Positions 11,801 to 24,300 of a stretch of 64,000 bases of DNA are shown here, piece by piece. Each line of letters begins with the position of its first letter. Within the stretch, counting starts at the first letter, position 1. This stretch comes from Rapana venosa. Its lineage: Eukaryota > Mollusca > Gastropoda > Neogastropoda > Muricidae. Below the pieces are notes generated by a model. It had not been told where the DNA came from, did no database searches, and saw only the letters and a program-made list of their open reading frames with translations. The stretch spans positions 12,420,465-12,484,464 of the forward strand of contig CM054158.1 of NCBI GenBank assembly GCA_028751875.1. Direction: 5' to 3'. The position numbers and the translations under genes were made by a program.

Positions 11801-14800
11801 ATGGGCACCGCCCTCAATATGCTGGCCCTAGAGAAGTGAGGTCTCTCACGCCTCGCTCCCCTACGATCTTATAGGTTATGGGACTCCTTTACCTTCCTTT
11901 ACCTTTACACTCACAAGCAGACACATAGAAATGCATACAATATGACATACGCACATGCACACACCCCTCAAAAACCGCAACACACACACACACCATGAAT
12001 GAGTGAGTTACACTTACAGCTTGTAAGACCCTCAGTGAAAAATGGATATTGAAAATGTGCAACTTGTCATTCTATATTTCAATTCGGTGAAGTGCATCCG
12101 AATGCAGCATCCATTATTATATTTGGCCCAGGTCAAATGCATTGTCAATTTTTGACATAAGCAAAGTGCCAAAGCTTATAACACTTCAAGAAAACATTGA
12201 TATGCTCTGAAATGTTTTGTTGAAATTGTCCTCAGCTGTAACAAGCTCTTACTCTTAGCATAACAACCTGTACTCTCCATTTAAGGAAAAAATACCCTCT
12301 GGAGTCAGTTTAACACCCTGGGGTCACCCAGAATATTCACCCTGACTCACTCTGCACAGCAGGGAATCGATGTGAGATAGTAAGTACACACTGGATGAGA
12401 AGTTTGTGTGTATTATGGCTGTTTTCAAGTGCCTTGCTATGATATAGGCAGCCATACTCTGGGTTCAGAGGATAGTCTCTCTTTAAAGTATAGGTTGTCA
12501 TGCTAAGAGCTTGAATAACATTTCAAAGTACAGCAACAGTTTATTGTAGACCTTCACACTTTACTTACCAACTCAGCTTGTATCAACAACTGTCAAAACT
12601 TTTGGCTGGGTCATGATTGATTGGATGATTTTGGATGAAAAACTTCACTTTTCTCAACAAGCTGGAATCAGTAAACTTCACTTTAGAATTATGATACTGT
12701 GGGTGCTTGAGAAAAAAAATGATGTTACTTAATTAAGTGGTATGCATTGTGATAATTGTAAAGATTGAAAAAAATTTTTTTGTTAGAATGCAAGGTAATG
12801 TACAGAAGTCTTGAATTTGTTTGCAAGTTTGGTGTGTTTTTTTTAATTGTACATAATCTGTTGTTGCACATTCTCCAGCTTAACATCCTGGGGATCACCC
12901 AGAATATGCGCTCTGTCAAGCCACCTGGGAATCCTCGTGAGACTGTAAGTACGCGCTGGAGAATTTTGCGTGTAGAACTTTTCAACTACCTCACGACATT
13001 GGCAGCCATACTCCAGCTGTAGGGGATTTTTCTACCTCTAAAATGGCATAATATGGCTTTTGGTGCAAGGACCATGGTGGTTTTAACATCAAACTTATGG
13101 TCTTGAGCAATTTTTTTTTTCTTCATTCCTCGGCTAGATCTTTGAGGTTCACCAATGGTGAGATTTTGCATTCTGATTTAGGGGATATCTTGAGCAATTT
13201 GAAGGTAGAGGTTCGAGTGGCTGTTGTTGATGGATGCTATAACTGAATGGTTCAGACCATTTGACTACAATTCTGAGGGTCCATGAAGTTGTGGGTTTGA
13301 ATCTTGGCAGTGGCATCTGGTAAATTAAAGGTGGGGATTTTTCAGATTTCCCAGGCAAACTTCAAGTGCAGTCTTCATGTCAACATTCGGAAGGTTACAG
13401 AAACACGAACACAAAAAAGAGTTGCTCCAGAGTTGGAATGTGTCGGCTGAGGCCAGTGGGCAGACCTGCTGAATCATAAGCACAGGAGAATACAGGCACT
13501 ATGTGTCCCATCTGAAAGGGAATGCAGAGAGTGAGAGAGACTCGGAGAGTTTACCCCTCTATTCCCTTGCCAGTCCCTCAGAAAATGAGACTTTGCGTGC
13601 TAACACAGGCATTCCATTCTGCGAGCATGTGGAAACCCCCACCCATGTTTCATAAAGCTACTATAGCCAGTGGTGTGGATGATACAAACATACCCAGCAT
13701 GTAGTCTTTGACCTGGAGAGGAATGGGCTCTGCCAAATTTGGCTTGCACAATGTATGTGTAAAGTTCCAATGACTCCACATTGAGTTACTGGGAAGAATA
13801 AAGAGAAGAAAGAATAGTGTTCATTCAGTTCTAGGATGTAATTCGGTTTTTTGTTTTTAAAAAATTATTCCTTAACATACATTTTCAAATAGTCTACTAC
13901 AATTTTCTAAAATGTTAATAAAAAGAAAAATCAAGTCATAAATCGTAGACAGACAAACTAGATTTGATGTATAATTTTCTCATCCGCTCCTTTTTTGCAT
14001 ACCTACAATGTCATAAAAACTGTACTTGTCTTATAACAAATGCATTCAACAGAATAAAATAATGCCTTTTTTCATTTTGTTTGTGCTATGGCTCTTTTAA
14101 GGGTTGGTAAATGCCTAGGTATAACCATTGGGAAAAACCAGTAATTGTGAGTGTTGCCATGCTGCTGGCTGAGTTATTTGACTCGAAAATGTGTTGCGTT
14201 CTGAATTGTCATTGCAAAATGGTCTTAACTGTATGAGATACTGTGTGCAGGACGAGAAGTTGAGGAAGGTAGTGGAAGCGAAAGGTTTGCATGATTGGAA
14301 GGCAGTGTCCAGCTATTTCCAAGATCGTACGGACATTCAGTGTCAGCATCGCTGGCACAAGGTCCTGAATCCAGATCTCATCAAGGGACCCTGGACCAAA
14401 GAAGTAAGTCTTTCATTTCCTTGTATTGTCTGAAAAGACTTCTTTTAATTAAAAAAACAAAACATTCTTAATAGCCTTATCATAGGTGTTCATGTTGGAT
14501 GTAATGACCTGTCACCACTACCAGGCCTGGCTTGGAATGGTGTCAAAGATAAAATAATATTGATCCGGCTTCAAGGCCTAGACCTTTGGCAATATAGTTA
14601 TCCAACTATTTGGCATATGTGTCTGTACAGTGTTGCTTTCTGTTACTGATGGTTATGGTTGTTACTGTCAGCTGGGCTTAACCATTGTGAGTGAATGCCA
14701 GCTCTACAGGTTTGACAGCGATATGAAGTAAAACTTTCAGCCACACAGTTATTGTACTTGTTCATTGCAGACATGAGATGTTACGAATGTGATGTTTGAG

Positions 14801-15282
14801 AGGTGTGTGTGCAGGAGCATGTGTGTGCGTGCACATGTATGCGTACATGCATACATCTGTGTATCTCTGTGTGTGTACATGTATGTGTGCTTGTGTAGGA
14901 ATATATGCGTACAGTGCATGTGTTTAACAGATTACAAAAACCCCTGAGTTTTGATCTTCCCTTACAAAATGACAGTAACATGGATTTGTGATGTGTACAC
15001 ACCAGGAGGACAACAAGGTGATTCACCTGGTGCAGGAGTACGGCCCAAAACGCTGGACCCTCATTTCCAAGCATCTCAAGGGACGCACTGGCAAACAGTG
15101 CCGTGAACGGTGAGTACCATATATTTACATTCTATTACTAAATAATAATAATAATAAATGGAATTTATATAGCGCTATATCTTGCAGAGACAAATCAAAG
15201 CGCTTGCACTCAACTCATTCTTACACCGTCATACAACCAGTGACAAGTAATAGTTCCATCAAGTCCAAATGTGCACACACGC

Positions 15283-15326
<44 letters not shown>

Positions 15327-18300
15327 GTCAAACACCCTGGCAGGGCAATAGAATCTTGGCTGTTGAAGGCAGGGAAAAACTATGAGATGAGGCAGGAGAG
15401 GAAAATCTTAGGTTTGAAATAAATATGTCTTGAGACTGGATTTAAAAGTGTCATAAGAAGGCTTTTGGTAGAGAGGGAGATCATTCCACATCAATGGACC
15501 AGAAATTGAGAAAGACGACGGCCGATGGTGGATTGGTTGAATCTAGGTATTCGTAAGGACAAGGTATCTGCAGCAGAGCGGAGAGAACGAGAAGGAGTGT
15601 ACAAGTGAAGACATTCACAGAGGTAGGCGGGTGCTGTTTTGTGGAGACATTTGTAACAGAGGGTACTGATCTTATAGTTTACTCTCTGTGGCACAGGCAG
15701 CCAGTGGAGAGATTGCAAGAGAGGGGTAATATACTTAGATTTTTTCTTTCTGAGGATTAGACAAGCTGCAGAGTTTTGTATACGTTGAAGGGATTGGATT
15801 GATGATGCTGGCAGACCAGCCAACAGAGAGTTGCAATAGTCCAGACGTGAAAGAATGAGAGACGCAACAAGTTTGGATGTTGCATCTGTGGACAGGTACT
15901 TTCGAATTGCACTAATACGCCGTAATTGATTGTAGCAGGACTGGCAGGTCTGAGTGATGAATTTTTGCATAGAGTGTGTTGTCAATAATGACCCTTAGAT
16001 ACTTCACAGCAGTGGATAAAGGGACTGATGCATTGCTAAGTTGTATTAAAGCTGTTGTGATGGAAGAGAGTTTGTGTTTGGTCCCTACAAGCATGGTTTC
16101 CGTTAATGTAAGAATGAAGTGTTTTATGTGTATGTGTGGGTATGTGTTGGACACTACAAATTTGACTCACAGTTGGCCCAGGCAGGCCAAAAGCTGTCGG
16201 TTATTGATATCAGCCATGTGCCAGAGCCTACCTTAAAATGTTTAAAATGTTATTATTCTCTCCAGTCATGACAAGATCTTTAGCATAACAACCTATACTC
16301 TCCATTACATGATAAAAAAAAGGCGTCTGAAGTTGCCTATGTGGCAAAGTACTTGAAAACAGAAATGTGACCTACTCACACTCACACAAAAGAGTAATTA
16401 CTGAATGCATTCTGGGTGACAGTTTTTATGTGTTTTGGTTTTCTGATATTGATTCTGAATATACAAGAGAAAAAAAGAAAAAGATTGAATATACTGTGTT
16501 ATAATAGTACATGTGATCAGTGATCTTCATTGGTTCTTAGTTGTAAATTTTCTGTACAGCTACAAGAATGTGTGTGTGTGTTTGTGACAGGTGGCATAAC
16601 CACTTGAATCCCAATATCAAGAAAACAGCTTGGACAGAGGAAGAGGATCGTCTGATTTATCAACTTCATCGTCGACTGGGCAATCGCTGGGCTGAAATAG
16701 CAAAGTATCTACCTGGCAGGTAGGTGAAGGACAATGAAACTTTTTTGTGTGTCATTTTTTAAGTATCATATGGTAGACATGTTTTTATTTGGCATCAATA
16801 TGGAATATTCTGTACAATTTCTGTTGCCACCACCAGCCCCTCCCCCCAACCCCTTTTTGTGATTTTTTTGGGTGAAGATTTTGAAAAAAGCATTTGGTAG
16901 AAACATGACTTTTTCAGAAGGAGCCAACAATCTATATCTATGCTGATACATATACAGAAATGTGAATTATTGACAGGGAATGATCTGTGCATGTTTTCTG
17001 CATGGTGGCATGTTTCTGTCTAAACTTAAACTCTTAAAACGACTTTGGTTGACTGGAGTGACTGTTCATCCTGAAATTGCTATCATCCTGTGAGGAAAAT
17101 GTATTTTGGAAGCTTGAGGGATAAGTCTTGAAATGTGTATAAATCCACCAGAAGATGTAAGAAGAGTGGAGGAGGGAATTTTCTATAAACCTATGGAGAA
17201 CATGTATGCATGCATACATGCACACGCACACATTTGTACATGTAAGCATTCACACATGCATGTATATGCTCACACATTCAGTAAGGAATGGGATATAATT
17301 GCATCTGGAGATTTTATTTGTTACCAGTTATATATATATATCAAAAACAATTTTTACTGTGAAAATGAGACCAGATCTGAACTACAACCTAAAGAAATGT
17401 CTTTTTTTTTCTGTGTCAGTATTTACTATAAAGTAAGAATAGAACTGAAGGAAATGTGTTCTTTCTTAGGTTTAAAAAAAAAATTGTAGTCCACTTTACA
17501 AAACTGCTCAGCATTCTTTACAATGCCATACTGTGGGTTTTTTGGTGTTTTTTAGCATGAAAACTGTATTATGAATTGTTGGATCCAGGACTGATAACGC
17601 CATCAAGAATCACTGGAACTCCACCATGAAGCGGAAGTATGAGAGCGAGGAAATAGTCGATCGCGGAAGCAGCAGTATGATGCCACTGTACGGCCATTCC
17701 TACCCCTCCACGTCGTCACACCATCGTATGCACAACGTACAACCCGTTCATCTCTTCCAGAACAACCACACACCATCAGTGAGTGACTCTGAATTGGGCC
17801 CAAGACTCATAACACTTTATTATCTTGAAAATAAGACATTCTGCTGGGTACAACCCCGTCGCAAGATAAGATGATAAAATATTAAAACAATCACTGATTA
17901 AAAACTCTATAAAAAAAAAAAACCCACAAATGTCAATTTACTGTTACCTGTATTTACAGAAAATCGTTCAAAATTACAGACAGATTGGTGAAATAATAAA
18001 TATCACATTATATGTGACATAACATAATCATGGTTTGTTTCTCAATATGAGAAAATAAGTGGTGATAAAAAAAATGGTAAGAGGTAGAGTAACTTATATC
18101 ATTAGTGACATGATGTGCTCTTTACTGTTTGACTTGAATCTTTTAGTGATTATATTTGATCATTTAAGAACAATACAGCTGACTGTTTTTAACTATGATT
18201 TCAAAGTAATTGTGTATTTATTTTTCATGATCTAGGAATGTTTGTGTTGTGATTGAAAGTACTTGTGCTATATTTGCCATGTCATCAATTATTCTTTTTT

Positions 18301-21300
18301 TTTTTTTAAATTTCTTCCACAGCATCCCAAGGGAATCAGCTTGAAGCAAAGTGAGTATATCTGACAGTCTGTTCATAATGTGTGTTTGCATCATCATACG
18401 CTTTTTAAAAAGTTTGTCCTATACAGAAAGGTTGTATTTAATGTATACAGAGTAGCATTTTTAATCTAGAAATGAGCACACAGATCTGATCCGTTCAGGA
18501 ACAAAATAAAGCTGAACTACAGATGGCTAGTTTTGAAAATATAAGTCTTCCGAGCAAAGTAGGACGATATTGATATTCAAGAGTGAAGAAGGAAGGTGGC
18601 AGAATGATTTAGATTATATTTACTTGTTAATAAACCGTGAGGTTCTGGGGTTTATTCCCAAACTTGCCCTTTCTTCCCAGTTTGATGGGCAAATCGAACT
18701 GAATTCAAGTCTCGGAAGAGACTCTAAACCAATGGGACCTGAGTGCTGAGGGATTTGTGCTTGTCAAAAGAACCCATGACAGTTGAAAATCGGAAAGAGC
18801 AGGGAGGTACCTCCTCCCGACTGTCCTGGCAAATGTGATAGGTTCAATTCTCATCTGTATCCCTGAAGTGGGATTGCGGCTCCTTAGTGGGGGGAAGAAG
18901 GGAAAAATGGTTGTATAAGCAAAAATCTCTCTATTGGTGACCTTGGAGCTCCCCCACCCCAAAAAAAAAAAAAAAAAAAAAATTCAAGTAACATTTTTTT
19001 AAAAATCAATAGTGTTGCAAATGTTTATGTTTATGTCTACATTTTTGTAATAGTTCCTGTTGTGTGTGCATCACTCTTTTTGTAAAACATTACGGTATTC
19101 TCTAAGACGCTCTCTGGAATTGCATAGGAAGTGTCTGGTATATGTTGTATTATCACTCTTTGTAAAACATTACGGTATTCTCTAAGACGCTCTCTGGAAT
19201 TGCATAGGAAGTGTCTGGTATATGTTGTATAGCTGATTTCAACTATTGATCATTTGATGTCAGCATAATCATAGGCTTGAACTAGATATTTCACTGTAAA
19301 ATACACAGCCAACCAGTTGCTTTCACATGTGAAATTTGTTAAGTGATCAGTGTAGTTGTGGCTGTACCTCTATTCAAATGTTAAGCCAAACCTGAAGCAG
19401 ACCACTTCATTTTTCAGTAAGTTTACAATGACTGGCTGTTTTTCCTTTCTTGCTTGGGGGCAAAAAGCTTGAACAATACAGTCATATCATTTGTAGCTAC
19501 CACCATCTGAGGCTGTATCAGAGCTGTCAGCTTGTTTAAAAGCATGAACAAACATCATCCCATAAGTGATAATGTTGTAGAACAGATAGATATCACTCAT
19601 CGGTTAATTTTCAAAGTTGATGGGTAATCGTGGAGGAGTCTTGCTTATATAATAAGGCTTCATACCTATTGATTAGCAAAGTGTGTTCTGAGTGTAGAAT
19701 TTATAGATCTTCAGAGTGATACTGGTCTGACTTTTTAGAGAGAGGTGTATGTTTATTTTCTGGAATATATAAATCATTGTCTTGGGCTCTATATATCTTT
19801 TAAAGGTACTGCTGATAATGTTGGTAGGTCTTGCATGCATTCACATTCAAAGCAGGGGACGGGATGGCCTGGTGGTTTGTGTGATGCGCTCGTGATCTGC
19901 TGACCCGAGTTTGATTCCCGTTCAAGAGGATTTTCTCTCTGGAGTTAACATCAGTGCAGACTCCACTCTCCCCAAAAGTCCTTCGGATGAGACTATTAAC
20001 CGAGGTCCTGTGTGCAAACGCACGCAGAACATCTTGCACACATGTTAAATCCTGTTCCGCTTTTCGAAAGAGTAGGCCACTGTGTGCCGGTGGGAACAGA
20101 TGACAAAATTCACAAAAAACGCATACACATGGGGACTAGATGTAAAAAGCAATTCCATTATCCTCGATACAAAAGAATAAAGGGGAAAAAATAAAATGGT
20201 AAATAAAAAGCAAGAGGTTGGGAACCCTTCAATTTATTTTAGATCTGTGACAAATTTGGGCAAGGTTGATGTTACGTTTTTCAGTTCAGTTTCCTGATGA
20301 AATTTTTATGTAATGATATAAAAAAAAAGTGAATGGAGTGAGTATTTTATCACCCAAGAAATGACAGTTTCCAAGAGTATAACTCCTTGTCCAAGACACA
20401 CACATTCTAAAAAAGCCTGTAACAGTTCCATGTTTTCAGAGTCCATGACAACAGGATGTGATTTTTACCTGCTGATCTCTTTTGTGTTGGATCAGTTTTG
20501 TTTTGTGTGTTTCAGTGAATATGGGTATGGCATCGGACAGCACAGAATTGTCCTCCCTACAAATGGGACACGGAGGAGCTGTGACCACACCTATGAAGTA
20601 AGAGATTGTAGTGTTTTGTATTACAATGTATTGGAATGTGTTGTATTATATTGTACACCCTTTTTCAGTGTTTGCAGATTTCTATGTGTGATATTCGGAC
20701 AGTTCTTTTCAGGCAGAACAAATAACTTCCCCGCCCTTTTTTTTTTCTTTTCCTTCTTGTGAGTGTATTTTATTTTAAGAAAGGGTTTTAAAAACCCACC
20801 CCTGCCCGCCGGGGCCTTTTTTTTTTTTTTTAAAGAATATTGCTGGGAAAACTTTTGCCTTGAATTGTTTTACATGTGCTGAAATGTATGTTGTACATAT
20901 GACCTGTTTATCGTCTCATCCAAGTGACTGGCACCTTGTCCACTACTTGTGGATTAGAGGAATTAAACCCACAACCTTTTCCAACATGGGTGTATTTAGT
21001 TTTGGTTAGAGCAACGAATCATTTCTCATTACTCCAGGAGCTCTGAAACTTGACACACGCTGTCTTTGTGTACATACAAGCGCTCATCAAGTTGGCATGT
21101 ATTGGCCTCAGCTGCTCAAATCTCACGGTGACTTCAGTGTTGGTCTCCCATACATCACTGTGCCTGTGGTGAGTTGGTGTTGAGGCGTTTGGGGTAGTAG
21201 GTTCATGTGGGAGGGTTGCTAGAGTGACATTGTGATGGTCACCACCCCAGGTGGATGTCTAGCTCAGTGACTTATCTATCTTCTGTGGTCAGAATGGAGT

Positions 21301-24300
21301 TTGGTAGGTGGTAACCTGTGTATGCTAGCCTTGAACAGGCACCGCTGAACTGTGAAGTGACACAGCAGCGGTGTAGGATCCTTGTGGCTGGTGGCCTCAT
21401 GGCAGTATAACATGAATAAGCTTCTCATGATTCTCTGATCTTGGGAATTCGACGTGACGAGTCTAGGTGTAGTTGAAATGAGCTGTGTTGGAGCAGCAGC
21501 AGCACAGGAAGCCCACAGAAGGTCAGACAGCCCCCTCCACCCCACCCCTATCCCCCCATCCCTTCACCTGAAAAAAGTTTTCATCTGCTTGGTTGATTAT
21601 AATTTTACAGTGCTCTGAACATCACTGAAATATATTTATGTCCAGCAGAATAAATCTCAAGGGTCATTTTATCAGAACTCCCCCACTCACCCCCACCCCC
21701 AACTGCAAAGCAGAGTTGTGGATTATCGTCTGAATTTCAACATAGTTTGGTTGCTGTTCTTTTTTTTCCAGATCGCTGGCTAGCATGTCTGACAATCTGT
21801 TGGATCATGGCGGTGAGTTTGGCGGTCTGAGTTCTCTGGAGTTGATGGAGGGGGTGGACATGAACACAGGGGTCACCCCCATCAAGTACATGTATGGAGA
21901 GAGCGGGGCCAGTGGGGGTGAGTAGAGTTGTTCAGTTTCTATAAGAATAGAGTTAACTTCACTGATATTTGTCTTATCATACATGTTATACAAATGATTT
22001 TTTTTTTTTTAAATACGTGCGCGTGTTATTACTTTAGACTGTTCAATATCTTAAAAGAACATAGTATTAATTTAATTGATATTGTCTTATACATGTTATA
22101 ACAATTTGACTTATATTATTAAAATGTGTGAGCATGGGTACGAATGCTTACAATGTGCGAGCGTGCGTGCGCGAGTGACTGTTTGTGAATGTGCGGACAT
22201 ACGGGTTTACTAGTGCGCACATGAGTAAAGTATTTTTGTTGGGGTGGGTTTGTGGCTGGCTGAGATATTGCTGATTTGTGGATGCTTTTTATCTCATGAT
22301 GGGTGCGTGCTGATGTTGGACAGTTTGTGTGTGTTTAAAATATTATGTTTATATGTTTAAATGTTTATTGTTTTTATGTATGGCGAGTAACCCTCCGGAA
22401 TTTCTCTGTCTTTGAGATAATAAAGCTTTTGAATTTGATTGTGTGCCTTGATAGTTTTCCTTGTTGTTGGGCATTCCCTGGCTTAACAATGGGGGGTGTC
22501 ACCCAGAATATGCAGTGTCTGTCTCATTCATCCTACCTGGCAATCACTGTGAGAGTGTTAAGTACACCCTGGATGACTTTGCATGTGTATGGCTCTTTTC
22601 AAATACCTCAATGCGGGGCAGGATAGCCTAGGTGGTTAGAGCGTTGAGCAACTGCTAAGGCATCAGTAGAGGGGATGTTTCCTGTGGAGTTTACATCAGT
22701 ACCGACTCCTCTTCCCCGAAAGTCCTTTGGATAAGACTATTAACCGACATACATAATAAATGAAAAGAATTGATAACGGGTGATCTGCATTTTTTTTGGT
22801 GATGCACTTACCCCATGGAGAACAGTCTGGATGGATTTCATGCAGAGAAATCAGCCTTGATTGAAAGTGATTTACCCTATATTACATATGCTGCACTGTA
22901 TTAAACTATACAGCACTGTATTACACGCACTACACGCACTGCACACATACAGTACATATCTGTAATACACCTCTCTAACTGTATACCAACTAAACTCACT
23001 ACACACTCTACACTATTTACACTACCACTGTGTATGGCACCATACTACACTTTACATCACACTAGTACACTTACACACCAACTCCCCCCCCACCACCACA
23101 ACAGCACAACACAATAATATAAAATCTGAAGTTACATTACCTATCATTTGGTGATTACAGAACAATACAGTACAACACAATACCAACAAATAAACCCCCC
23201 CCCCCCCCCCCACAAAAGCTAGTGTGAACAGTTGTTCAGTGACCACAAAATGGCTTCAATACAAAAATGAGCAGACTGCACCACAAGACATTGAATTGAC
23301 GCGAGTTATGTGATGTTTTGGTAGATATGCGCTATGACGGTCCCAGCTTGGAGAAGGTGTCGATGAACCACAACAGCCATTTGTCAGTGCCGTCTTCCCT
23401 TGGCTCCAAACTGAGCAGCCCACCCTCCATCCTTCGCAAAAGTCAACGCCGAAAACATGTGAGGAGGAGGAGGATGTGTTGTGTTCGGTTGGATTGTAGT
23501 GGGGTTTTTTTCTTTATGTGTGTGTTTTTGTTTGTTTTTGATTGGACTGTGTTTGTGTAATAACATTTTCTATTGAAAGCTGTTTATTGTAGTGTATTCT
23601 TGTGTAAATTGTGCTGTATTGTATTGTGTAGCATTTTGTTGTGTTGTATTGTAGGGATGTGTACTGTATTTGTATGTTGTGCTGTATTGTGGTTTGTGGT
23701 AAATTTGGCTGTATTGTGTTATGTGATTGTGTTTATTGTGTTGTATTGAAGTGTACTGTATTATAATGTGTTATGTTGTGTTCTTTTGTTGTATCGCACT
23801 GTGCTGTGTTCAGTTTTGTTTTGTATGCTCAGCTGTGGGTTGTGCTATTGTATTGTAATGTGTTTCTGTTGTATTGGTTTGTATTGAAATCTATCCGTAT
23901 TGAAGTGTATTGCATATTGCGTTGTGTTTTATTACATTGCATTGTATTATGTGTGTGCGTGTTTACATTGCATTATATTGTATTTTACTGTATAGAATGT
24001 TTTGTTTAGTATTTTGTAGTATTGTATTGGAATGTATTGTATGCCTTTTTTGATAGTCGCAGAATTTCCCATGTGAAATTCAGGCAGTTTTCCCTGCGAA
24101 GAGCATGTTGCCACTGACGCAGTACTTTAAAAAAAAAATTTTATTTTTTAAAAATTTTTTACATTTTTTATGTCTGTATGTGTATTCATTTTTCTATCAG
24201 AATGTGTTGGGTTTTTTCTGCAGAAATTTGCCAGGAAGCATTCTCCTGCTGTGAGTTCCCTTTATTTTTCTATCTGTGTGTGTATACTTTCTACAGAATT

